From Clostridiales bacterium (GTDB lineage Bacteria; Bacillota; Clostridia; Oscillospirales; CAG-272), in assembly GCA_003522145.1 (NCBI GenBank), contig DPGD01000038.1, positions 1 to 39,154 of the forward strand: a stretch of DNA of 39,154 bases. Reading direction: 5' to 3'. Numbering within the stretch: position 1 is the first letter of the stretch; each line of letters opens with the position of its first letter. A model generated the notes under the pieces. The model had not been told where the DNA came from and made no database searches. It saw nothing but the letters and a program-made list of their open reading frames with translations. Made by a program: the position numbers and the translations under genes. Shown one piece after another: positions 31,583 to 38,932 of this stretch.

Positions 31583-32893
31583 ATGGGAAGCTATGTACCT
31601 TCCAGCGGCAAGGAACGGCAGGAAATGCTTGAAAAAATCGGCGTTTCCGCTGTGGAGGAGCTGTATGCCGCCGTACCGAAAAAGATGCTTTTAAAGAGTC
31701 TGGACCTGCCCTCCGGCAAGTCCGAATTGGAAGTATCGGCAGAAATGAACGCTTTGGCCGGAAAGAACAGGGTGTATAAGACCATTCTCCGGGGCGCAGG
31801 CGCCTATGACCATTATATTCCGGCAGTGGTCAAGAGCGTGGTGAACAAGGAACAGTTTGTCACGGCCTACACTCCCTATCAGGCAGAAATCAGCCAGGGC
31901 ATTCTGCAGAGTGTTTTTGAATATCAGACGATGATCTGCGAGCTGACCGGGATGGATGTTTCCAACGCTTCGGTTTATGACGGAGCCACGGCCATGGCGG
32001 AAGCCGTTGCCATGTGCAAGGAGCGGAAAAGGGTGAAGGCCTATATTTCCGCCACCGTCAATCCGGCATACCTGGAGGTCGTGAGGACCTATTGCTCGGC
32101 TTCCGATACGGAACTGGTGGTTGTTCCCGAAAAGAAGGGAAAGACCGACGAGAAGGCTCTGAAGGAAGCGCTTTCGGAGGATGCCGCCTGCTTCCTTCTG
32201 CAACAGCCCAACTTTTACGGTATTTTTGAGGATGCGGAAAAGCTGGGGCAGATCACCCATGAGGCGGGTGCCAAATATGTGATCTCTGCAAACCCGATTT
32301 CTCTGGGCATCTGCAAAACACCGGCCGAATACGGTGCCGATGTGGCCGTAGGCGAAGGACAGCCTCTTGGAATGTCGCTCTCCTTCGGAGGACCGTACTT
32401 AGGCTTTATGGCCTGCAAGGAGTCCATGCAGAGAAAACTGCCTGGCAGAATTGTGGGTGAGACGGTGGATGTGGACGGAAAGCGGGGCTATGTGCTGACT
32501 TTACAGGCCAGAGAACAGCATATCCGCAGAGAAAAGGCCTCTTCCAACATCTGCTCCAACCAGGCTCTTTGCGCTCTGACTGCGGGCGTTTACCTGTCTG
32601 CCATGGGCAGCGAAGGATTGGCACAGGCGGCAACGCTCTCCATGTCCAAGGCTCACTATCTTGCAAAGGAGCTTTGCAGGATCGAAGGGGTGGAAATGGT
32701 TTACAGCGGCAACTATTTTGATGAATTCGTCACCACGCTGCCCCAGACCTCCAAGGTGCTGAAGGCCTTGGAAAAGAAGGGCATCCTTGGCGGATTGCCC
32801 GTGAAAGAGGGGGTTCTCTGGTGCGTTACCGAAAAGGTCACCAAAGAGGAATTGGATCAAACGGTTGAAATTGTGAAGGAGGTGCTGGCATGA
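31583..32893 (+). CDS. gcvPA: glycine dehydrogenase (decarboxylating) subunit 1
   Basis: N-terminal half of the split P protein, 436 residues. With GcvPB it forms the PLP enzyme that decarboxylates glycine and loads H protein. The start YVPSSGKERQEMLEKIG, the SLDLPSGKSELEV segment, the GAGAYDHYIPAVVK block, FVTAYTPYQAEISQG, YQTMICELTGMDVSNASVYDG and the C-terminal SEGLAQAATLSMSKAHYLA are typical. This subunit does not carry the PLP lysine. The ATG has AGGGGA 5 nt upstream. The stop overlaps the gcvPB start as ATGA, ensuring equal synthesis. Confidence 0.96.
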   Translation: MGSYVPSSGKERQEMLEKIGVSAVEELYAAVPKKMLLKSLDLPSGKSELEVSAEMNALAGKNRVYKTILRGAGAYDHYIPAVVKSVVNKEQFVTAYTPYQAEISQGILQSVFEYQTMICELTGMDVSNASVYDGATAMAEAVAMCKERKRVKAYISATVNPAYLEVVRTYCSASDTELVVVPEKKGKTDEKALKEALSEDAACFLLQQPNFYGIFEDAEKLGQITHEAGAKYVISANPISLGICKTPAEYGADVAVGEGQPLGMSLSFGGPYLGFMACKESMQRKLPGRIVGETVDVDGKRGYVLTLQAREQHIRREKASSNICSNQALCALTAGVYLSAMGSEGLAQAATLSMSKAHYLAKELCRIEGVEMVYSGNYFDEFVTTLPQTSKVLKALEKKGILGGLPVKEGVLWCVTEKVTKEELDQTVEIVKEVLA

Positions 32894-34326
32894 AGCTGAT
32901 CTTTGAACGGGGCGAAGAGGGACAGGGCTTGTCCCTGATGCCGAAGTGTGATGTGCCGGTAACCAAGGTGTGCGAAGGGGTGAAGAGAACCCAGCCCCTG
33001 CATCTGCCCCATGTATCGGAAAACGAGCTGAGCCGGCACTACAGCGAATTGGGCAAGGCGGTACACGGAGTCAATGACGGATTTTACCCATTGGGCTCCT
33101 GTACGATGAAGTACAACCCCAAGATCAACGAAGAGGTTGCGGCTCTGCCGGGCTTTGCCGGAGTGCATCCCCTTCAGCCCGAAGAGAGCGTGCAGGGCTC
33201 TCTGGAGGTGCTTTACGACATTGAAAAGGCGCTGGCCGAAATTTCGGGCATGGACAGCGTAACGCTTCAGCCGGCGGCAGGCGCTCACGGGGAATTCACG
33301 GGGCTGATGCTCATCAAGAGTTATCTGCGGCATATCGGACAGGCCGATGTGCGGAAAAAGATCATTGTGCCCGATTCCGCCCACGGAACGAACCCGGCTT
33401 CCGCCGCAATGTGCGGTTTTTCCATCGTCAACATTCCGTCGGGTGAAGACGGCTGTGTGAATTTGGAGGCTTTGCGCAAGGCAGTGGGTCCCGACACGGC
33501 AGGCCTGATGCTGACCAATCCCAACACGGTGGGCGTGTTCGACAAGAATATTCTGGAGATTACCAGAATCGTTCATGATGCAGGCGGTCTTTGTTACTAC
33601 GACGGGGCCAATCTGAATGCCGTAATGGGCGTGGTGCGTCCCGGCGACATGGGCTTTGACTGCATTCACTTCAATCTGCACAAAACCTTCTCCACTCCTC
33701 ACGGAGGCGGAGGCCCCGGCTCCGGACCGGTGGGCAGCAAGGAATTCTTAAAAGAGTTCCTGCCCGGCCTTCGGGTGACGAAGGACCAAAAGGGGAAATT
33801 CCACGAAAAGAAGGCCAAATACTGCTTTGGTCAGGTCAAGGCCTTCGGCGGAAACTTCTCGGTGGTGGTCAAGGCTCTTGCCTATATCAAAACGCTGGGG
33901 AAGGAAGGCATTCCCGAAGCGGCCAAAAACGCCGTGCTGAACGCCAACTATATGCAGGCCTGCCTGAAGGATGATTTTGATTTGGCCTACAATGTGTTCT
34001 GTATGCACGAATTTGTGCTGACGCTGGACAAACTCCACAGGGAAACCGGTATTTCGGCGTTGGATCTGGCCAAGGGACTTTTGGATAACGGCATTCATCC
34101 GCCTACCATGTATTTCCCGCTGATCGTGCATGAGGCACTGATGATCGAGCCTACAGAGACCGAACCGAAGGAGACCCTGGACGAAGCGATCGCAGTCTTC
34201 AAGGAGCTGAAACGCCTGGCATACGAGAATCCTCAGGCACTCCATGAGGCCCCGGTAAAGACGCCTGTACGCCGTTTGGACGATGTCCGTGCGGCCAGAA
34301 CTCCGGTTCTCCGGTATAAGTTCTGA
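32890..34326 (+). CDS. gcvPB: glycine dehydrogenase (decarboxylating) subunit 2
   Basis: C-terminal half of the P protein, 478 residues, carrying the PLP cofactor. Landmarks: FYPLGSCTMKYNPKINE, LQPAAGAHGEFTGLM, PDSAHGTNPASAAM, LTNPNTVGVFD, YYDGANLNAVMG and the PLP-binding NLHKTFSTPHGGGGPG with K265, followed by a C-terminal domain with HEFVLTLD and HPPTMYFPL. The start overlaps gcvPA by 4 nt. It is the last gene of the operon. The lipoamide dehydrogenase partner is not in the window. Confidence 0.97.
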   Translation: MKLIFERGEEGQGLSLMPKCDVPVTKVCEGVKRTQPLHLPHVSENELSRHYSELGKAVHGVNDGFYPLGSCTMKYNPKINEEVAALPGFAGVHPLQPEESVQGSLEVLYDIEKALAEISGMDSVTLQPAAGAHGEFTGLMLIKSYLRHIGQADVRKKIIVPDSAHGTNPASAAMCGFSIVNIPSGEDGCVNLEALRKAVGPDTAGLMLTNPNTVGVFDKNILEITRIVHDAGGLCYYDGANLNAVMGVVRPGDMGFDCIHFNLHKTFSTPHGGGGPGSGPVGSKEFLKEFLPGLRVTKDQKGKFHEKKAKYCFGQVKAFGGNFSVVVKALAYIKTLGKEGIPEAAKNAVLNANYMQACLKDDFDLAYNVFCMHEFVLTLDKLHRETGISALDLAKGLLDNGIHPPTMYFPLIVHEALMIEPTETEPKETLDEAIAVFKELKRLAYENPQALHEAPVKTPVRRLDDVRAARTPVLRYKF

Positions 34327-34379
34327 AAGCTTCCGGAAGGGCGTTATCCGGAACAAAGGCTCGGAAAACGAAATAAAAA

Positions 34380-34416
34380 AAGGGGCTGTAAAGAAGCGAG
34401 TTTTTTACATCCCCTT
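34380..34416 (-). terminator. terminator of the pst-phoU operon
   Basis: AAGGGG and TGTAAA pair with CCCCTT and TTTACA around one C-T mismatch (arms 34380-34392 and 34404-34416). On the minus strand a run of T (CCCCTTTTTTTATTT) follows, so this is a strong minus-strand terminator lying about 190 bp after phoU. Confidence 0.7.
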
Positions 34417-34422
34417 AAAAAT

Positions 34423-34447
34423 GCCGGGGGGAATCCCGGCGTTTTTT
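34423..34447 (+). terminator. terminator of the gcv operon
   Basis: GCCGGG (34423-34428) and CCCGGC (34435-34440) form a tight stem followed by GTTTTTT. It is nested in a larger inverted repeat (ATCCCCTTAAAAA at 34409-34421 with its complement at 34443-34455) that shares an arm with the minus-strand terminator, so the two structures compete. On the minus strand the same stem is also followed by ATTTTT. Confidence 0.85.
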
Positions 34448-34544
34448 AAGGGGATCTTGATCGGTTTGGCTCTTCGTGTTGTCGAAATTCAGGGGAATGT
34501 TGTGGAAAAAGGACGGTTTTTTTGCCGGCAAGGCCAATATTTTC

Positions 34545-34582
34545 GGAGGTGTAAAAAACTCAGTCAGCGTTTTTACACCTCC
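34545..34582. terminator. third hairpin between gcvPB and phoU
   Basis: A perfect 13-bp stem, GGAGGTGTAAAAA (34545-34557) with its complement (34570-34582), and a 12-nt loop. It lies 25 bp beyond the phoU stop. Neither strand has a long T-tract after it (plus: GCTTTTAT). It probably works with the two neighbouring hairpins to insulate the convergent operons. Confidence 0.6.
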
Positions 34583-34606
34583 GCTTTTATAGGGAGCTTT
34601 TGTTTT

Positions 34607-35260
34607 TCAGCCGATTTTGTGACAGCCGGTGACGGCATATTCCGCCCATTCGCCGATGTTGACGGCATGGTCGCCGATCCGCTCCAGATATTTGGCGATC
34701 ATCATAAACAGCAACGCCTGGTCGGCATTTTCAGGGTTTTCCCGAATCATCTTTACCAGGTCTTTTTTGATGGTCTCAAACAGTTCGTCCACCTGGTCAT
34801 CCCGACGGTTCAGATCGCCGGCCATGGCTAAATCCCGGTTCACATAGCTCTGCACGCCGTCCTTCACCATGTCGATGGTCAGCCTGGCCATCAGCAGGAT
34901 ATGCTCCGGTTCTTTGATGAACCGCTCCTCGCCGAATTGGAGCGACAGCTCGGAAATATCCGCCGCCTGATCGGCGATCCTTTCCAGATCGGTAATCATT
35001 TTTAAAGCTGCGGAAACCTCCCGGAAGTCCCCGGCCACCGGATGTTCCATCAGCAGGATTTTCAGGCAATCCTGCTCAATATCCCGCTCGGAAGCGTCAA
35101 TTTCCCGGTCGTTCGCCATCACTTCTTTGGCCAACGCCTGGTCCCGCATACGCAGGGCGGTGACCGATTGCTCGATAGCCGCTATGGTGGCCTGACACAT
35201 TTTGACCAGTTTGTTGAAAACCAGTGCCAGTTCGGATTCGTATTTGTTCCGGATGCTCAT
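34607..35260 (-). CDS. phoU: phosphate transport regulator PhoU
   Basis: Cytoplasmic regulator linking the Pst transporter to the PhoR kinase. It has 217 residues of almost all-helical sequence in two three-helix repeats with the PhoU metal-binding signatures: DREIDASERDIEQDC and DLERIADQAADI in the first, DDQVDELFETIKKDL and KYLERIGDHAVNIGEW in the second. The start is ATG 35260, with AAAGGA 7 nt upstream; the longer open frame upstream has no site. Last gene of the pst operon, 73 bp after pstB. Confidence 0.96.
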   Translation of the reverse strand: MSIRNKYESELALVFNKLVKMCQATIAAIEQSVTALRMRDQALAKEVMANDREIDASERDIEQDCLKILLMEHPVAGDFREVSAALKMITDLERIADQAADISELSLQFGEERFIKEPEHILLMARLTIDMVKDGVQSYVNRDLAMAGDLNRRDDQVDELFETIKKDLVKMIRENPENADQALLFMMIAKYLERIGDHAVNIGEWAEYAVTGCHKIG

Positions 35261-35333
35261 TTTGAATTCCTTTCTCCGCTGTTTTTCGGTATTATTGTAG
35301 TGTGAAGGTCGCTCACAAGGGTTCTTTTGCGCC

Positions 35334-36119
35334 TTAGCCGAACCTGCCGGAGATGTAATTCTCGGTGCGTTTGTCCTTCGGCCGGGAGAAAATTTCCTCG
35401 GTGTCCCCATATTCCACCAGCTCGCCCAAGAGGAAAAAGGCCGTTTTGTCCGCCACCCGGGTTGCCTGCTGCATATTGTGGGTGACGATCACTACTGTCA
35501 TATCCTTTTTTAACTCCTCCATCAGATCTTCAATCTTTCCGGTGGAAATGGGATCCAGAGCCGAGGTGGGCTCATCCATCAGCAGAACCGACGGGTTTGC
35601 CGCCACGGCACGGGCGATACACAGCCGCTGCTGCTGTCCTCCGCTCATGCCCAGGGCGCTTTTGTGCAACCGGTCTTTGGCTTCCTCAAAGATGCCTGCC
35701 CGCTTTAAGGATCGCTCCACAATGGCGTCCAACTCGGATTTTTTCCGAATGCCGAAGGTGCGGGGGGCAAACGCCACATTGTCGTAGACGCTCATGGGAA
35801 AAGGATTGGGTTTCTGGAACACCATACCCACCTGTTTTCTCAACAGGGTCACATCGGTGTCCTTGGCAAAAATATCCTCTCCGCCCACTAAAAACTGTCC
35901 CGTGATGCGGCACCCGGCTACCAGATCGTTCATCCGGTTGAAAATTTTCAGAAAGGTGGATTTTCCGCAACCCGAAGGGCCGATCAGGGCAGTGATCTGT
36001 TTTTCCGGGATCTCCATGCTGATCTCTTTCAATGCCTGAAAATCGCCGTACCATAGATTGCAGTCTTTCACCGAAATACCGCCGGAAGGCGGAAAAGGAC
36101 TCAACTCCGTTTTGTTCAT
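35334..36119 (-). CDS. pstB: phosphate ABC transporter ATP-binding protein PstB
   Basis: ATPase of the high-affinity phosphate importer, 261 residues. Walker A GPSGCGKST (about residues 47-55), Q-loop MVFQKPNPFPMSV, ABC signature MSGGQQQRLCIARA, Walker B VLLMDEPTSALDPI and the switch His in VTHNMQQA are all present, and the PNPFPMS segment is typical of PstB. The start overlaps the pstA stop by 4 nt (ATGA). Confidence 0.97.
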   Translation of the reverse strand: MNKTELSPFPPSGGISVKDCNLWYGDFQALKEISMEIPEKQITALIGPSGCGKSTFLKIFNRMNDLVAGCRITGQFLVGGEDIFAKDTDVTLLRKQVGMVFQKPNPFPMSVYDNVAFAPRTFGIRKKSELDAIVERSLKRAGIFEEAKDRLHKSALGMSGGQQQRLCIARAVAANPSVLLMDEPTSALDPISTGKIEDLMEELKKDMTVVIVTHNMQQATRVADKTAFFLLGELVEYGDTEEIFSRPKDKRTENYISGRFG

Positions 36120-36982
36120 TGTGTTATCGCTCCCGTACTTTTTTGAATCAGGCGACCGAGCGCCGTAGCCAACAGATTCAGTCCCAATACCAGCAACAGC
36201 AGGACCACAGCCGTAGCTGCCGCTTCTTCCGGGTATCCGTGGCTTCCGAAATAGTAAATATCCAGGGCCAGGCTGGTGCCGGGCGAAAGAAGAGTGTCCG
36301 GAACCTCGTTTACCACCATGCCGATGGTCAGAATCAGCACGGCGCTCTCGGAAATGACTCTGCCCACCGCCAGGATCACGGCGGTGACGATTCCTCCGGA
36401 GGCCGCCGGAAAGACGATGCGAAAAATGGTGCGCACCTTTCCGGCACCCAGAGCGTACGCTCCGTTTCTTAAAGAATCAGGCACCGCCAGAAGGCTTTCC
36501 TCTGTGGAACGGACGATGACCGGAAGGATCATGATGGCTAAGGTGATCCCGCCTCCCAGAAGGGAGTAGCGCCAACCGAAAGTAACCACAAAAATCAGGT
36601 ATCCGAAAAGCCCGTAAACGATGCTGGGAATACCGGCCAAGGTCTCAACGGCGATCCGGATGATGCGCACCAAGGGCCCCTTGTGGGTGTATTCCACAAA
36701 GAAGACTGCTGTTGCCACGCCCAGAGGCACGGCAAGGAGAATCGAAACGGCCACCAGCTCCAGCGTCCCCACCAGTGCCGGGAAAATGGAAGGACGATCG
36801 CTTTCGTAGCGCCCGAAGAGCAGGTGGAAATCGAGCTTTCCCACGCCGTCTGCAAGGATATAGATGACCACTGCCAAAAGTGCTGCCACCGTCAGAACCG
36901 TCATGGCGATGCTGAAATACTTCAAGCCTTCAAAAATCTTTCGCCGGAACATTTTCGGCCCTTTCTTTTCAGACTTTTCCAC
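36116..36982 (-). CDS. pstA: phosphate ABC transporter permease PstA
   Basis: Integral membrane permease subunit, about 288 residues, with six predicted helices and the BPD_transp_1 EAA-type loop ALGAGKVRTIFRIVFPAASGGIVT. Other PstA/PstC-type segments are GIPSIVYGLFGYLIFV and GRVISESAVLILT. The preferred start is GTG 36982, 8 nt behind AAAGGAG; a GTG at 37000 and an ATG at 36952 are alternatives. It overlaps the pstC end by about 14 nt and is coupled to pstB. Confidence 0.95.
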   Translation of the reverse strand: MEKSEKKGPKMFRRKIFEGLKYFSIAMTVLTVAALLAVVIYILADGVGKLDFHLLFGRYESDRPSIFPALVGTLELVAVSILLAVPLGVATAVFFVEYTHKGPLVRIIRIAVETLAGIPSIVYGLFGYLIFVVTFGWRYSLLGGGITLAIMILPVIVRSTEESLLAVPDSLRNGAYALGAGKVRTIFRIVFPAASGGIVTAVILAVGRVISESAVLILTIGMVVNEVPDTLLSPGTSLALDIYYFGSHGYPEEAAATAVVLLLLVLGLNLLATALGRLIQKSTGAITQ

Positions 36983-37877
36983 GGCGTTTTCTCCTTTCAC
37001 TCCGGTCTTGCTTCAGGAAAGAAAAGCTGATGTTCAGCAGTAAAGCAAAGACCAACAGCACTACCCCCGAAGCGATCAGCGCCTCCTGGGTGTTTTCGTC
37101 CAGCTCCATGGCGCCCATGGCGATGTTGGAGGTCAGCGTCCGCACGCTTTGGAACAGGCTTTTCGGCATTTCCGGGCTTCCGCCCACCACCATGATGACC
37201 GCCATGGTTTCGCCCAAGGCTCTGCCTACCGCCAGAATCACCCCCGAAGTGACCCCGCTTTTGGCCGCCGGCAAAACAATTTTGAAGGTGGCCTCCGCTT
37301 CTGTGGAGCCCAGTGCCAGCGCCCCCTCATAGTAGCTTATCGGTACGGAGGAAAGGGAATCCAGGCTTACGCTGACCACGGTGGGCAAAATCATGACCGA
37401 AAGTACAATGGCGGCCGCCAGAATTCCGTAGCCTACGCCTGTGGGCGACAGATAATCCCGGAGGAATGGAACAATTACCGTCATGCCGAAAAGACCGTAA
37501 ATTACCGAGGGAATTCCGGCCAACAGATTGATCATCTGACGCACCGGCGACACCAGCTTCCGAGGGCAGAACCGGTAAAGACACACCGCTGTGGACAGCC
37601 CGATGACCACCCCAAAAATCACAGCCAAGGCGGTCACATAAAGACTGGTCACGATCATGGGCAGGATTCCGTAGGAGGGCGTGTCGGCAAGAGGACGCCA
37701 TTCGGCACCCAGAACAAATTTTCCAAAGCCCGTGCGGGCGATAAAGGGCACTCCGTTGCAGAGAAGAAATATGGTAATGACCAAGAGCGCACCCAAGGAG
37801 AACAGGGCGGCAACGGTGAAGATGCCCCGCGCCGCCCGCTCTCTTATTTTGGAGGACTTGTTGTTGTAGTTCAACAT
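36969..37877 (-). CDS. pstC: phosphate ABC transporter permease PstC
   Basis: Integral membrane permease subunit, 302 residues, with six helices; the first is near residues 20-42. Conserved segments: FGKFVLGAEWRP (outside loop typical of PstC), GILPMIVTSLYVT, LAGIPSVIYGLFGM, and the EAA loop GALALGSTEAEATFKIVLPAAKSGV followed by GRALGETMAVIMV. The ATG has AAAGGT 6 nt upstream and is 12 bp after the pstS stop. Confidence 0.96.
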   Translation of the reverse strand: MLNYNNKSSKIRERAARGIFTVAALFSLGALLVITIFLLCNGVPFIARTGFGKFVLGAEWRPLADTPSYGILPMIVTSLYVTALAVIFGVVIGLSTAVCLYRFCPRKLVSPVRQMINLLAGIPSVIYGLFGMTVIVPFLRDYLSPTGVGYGILAAAIVLSVMILPTVVSVSLDSLSSVPISYYEGALALGSTEAEATFKIVLPAAKSGVTSGVILAVGRALGETMAVIMVVGGSPEMPKSLFQSVRTLTSNIAMGAMELDENTQEALIASGVVLLVFALLLNISFSFLKQDRSERRKRRGKV

Positions 37878-37889
37878 ACCGCTACCTTT

Positions 37890-38771
37890 TTATTTTTCCA
37901 CTTCTGCCCAGGTCTTTACAGCGGACTCGCCTGCTTCGCAGTCGTAAATGTTCTTCAAGGTCTCAAGCGAGATGTTGCTTACCCCATTGTCCTTGTGGAC
38001 GATCACCGCAATACCGTCCTTCGCCACGGTGTAGTGGCTGCATCCCGGGGCCTTTTCGTCGTTGAATTCCTCAGAGATCATGCCGAAGTCGCTGACGCCT
38101 TCCTTGGCGTCCTTGTATCCGGTGCCGCTGCCGCCGCCCGATACCGTCACGGTGACCTTGCTCTGAAGTTCTTTGTATTTTTCAGCCAGCTTCAGCATCA
38201 GGGGCTGCAGGGAGGTGCTTCCCGAAATGTTGATCGTTCCTTCCAAGGCGGGGTCGGGCACATAGGAGGAGGCATTGTCAATCATGGATACATAGCCTTC
38301 TTCCGAGATGATGTCCTGAGCTTGCTTGCTCGCAAGGAATTGTAAATAGGCGGCGTTCAGTGCTTCTTCTCCCTTTGCCGGCTGATAAACAACCTGCAAG
38401 GGTCTGGAGATTTTGTAAGTGCCGTTCTTGATGTTCGCTACAGTCGCTTCAACTCCGTCTACCTTCAGCATTTTTACATCCGTTGTCACATATCCGAGGC
38501 TCTCATAGGCGAGGGCGTTGGGGTTGGAACGCACCTCTGCAAGAACACCCGCTGTTCCCGTGGCTACCACCACTCCCGAAATATCGGCCTTGCCCTTCAG
38601 ACCCAACAGCTCCATGAATGCCGATTTGGTGCCGCTTCCGTCTTCTCTGGTGACCACACTCAGGTTGTTCTGCTGCTTGCCGCAGGAGGTGACGACGAAT
38701 GCGGTAAAGACCGTCAAGATCGCTAAAATCAGCGCCGTAATCTGTTTTCTGTAGTCTTTTTGTGTTTTCAT
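37890..38771 (-). CDS. pstS: phosphate-binding lipoprotein PstS, circularly permuted
   Basis: Extracellular phosphate-binding protein of the Pst importer, 293 residues. A lipoprotein signal peptide ends in VTSC (lipid-modified Cys30). The order of the mature part is unusual. Residues 37-170 hold what is normally the second half: SVVTREDGSGTK (phosphate-binding Arg42, Ser46, Gly47, Thr48), NPNALAYESLGYV, VKMLKVDGVEAT, YKISRPL and the C-terminal-type FLASKQAQDIISEEGYV. Residues 178-293 hold what is normally the first half: NISGSTSLQPL, VSGGGSGTG, SDFGMISEE, AKDGIAVIVHKDNGVSNISLETLKNIY and a final KTWAEVEK. All binding motifs are present. The ATG has AAGG upstream; first gene of the operon. Confidence 0.92.
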   Translation of the reverse strand: MKTQKDYRKQITALILAILTVFTAFVVTSCGKQQNNLSVVTREDGSGTKSAFMELLGLKGKADISGVVVATGTAGVLAEVRSNPNALAYESLGYVTTDVKMLKVDGVEATVANIKNGTYKISRPLQVVYQPAKGEEALNAAYLQFLASKQAQDIISEEGYVSMIDNASSYVPDPALEGTINISGSTSLQPLMLKLAEKYKELQSKVTVTVSGGGSGTGYKDAKEGVSDFGMISEEFNDEKAPGCSHYTVAKDGIAVIVHKDNGVSNISLETLKNIYDCEAGESAVKTWAEVEK

Positions 38772-38820
38772 TTTTCTACCTTCTTTCTCAACCTTTCTTC
38801 GTTGTCTTTGTTGCGCCTAC

Positions 38821-38826
38821 AGTATA
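38821..38826 (-). promoter_or_regulatory. -10 box of the pst operon promoter
   Basis: TATACT on the minus strand, about 50 bp upstream of pstS. No recognisable -35 hexamer sits 17 bp further upstream, as expected for an activator-dependent promoter. Confidence 0.6.
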
Positions 38827-38858
38827 GCAAAATCCTTTTCTTCCTTCTCCCATGGTTC

Positions 38859-38886
38859 GGTAAGGCTTTTGTAAGGATTTCGTAAG
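38859..38886 (-). promoter_or_regulatory. Pho box: three direct repeats
   Basis: On the minus strand CTTACG, CTTACA and CTTACC occur at exact 11-bp steps (38881-38886, 38870-38875, 38859-38864). Six-base repeats with five-base spacers are the known layout of PhoP/PhoB-type binding sites in Firmicutes. They lie upstream of the -10 box of the pst operon, which supports phosphate-starvation induction. Confidence 0.75.
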
Positions 38887-38932
38887 ATTCCCGGCTTTGA
38901 CGGTTGTCCCCTTTGAAAGTGTTTGTATCTCC

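Noticed and set aside
37149..38345. Plus-strand frame of 398 codons across pstC and pstS
   Set aside because: Antisense to two well-defined genes; the translation is low in family-like motifs and spans their junction.
37890..38771. A frameshifted or fused pair of pstS fragments instead of a permuted gene
   Set aside because: The frame is continuous from signal peptide to stop, each half is complete and present once, and the ends match the normal mid-point of PstS; a fusion of fragments would be expected to leave duplicated or missing segments. Kept as the main alternative in the finding.
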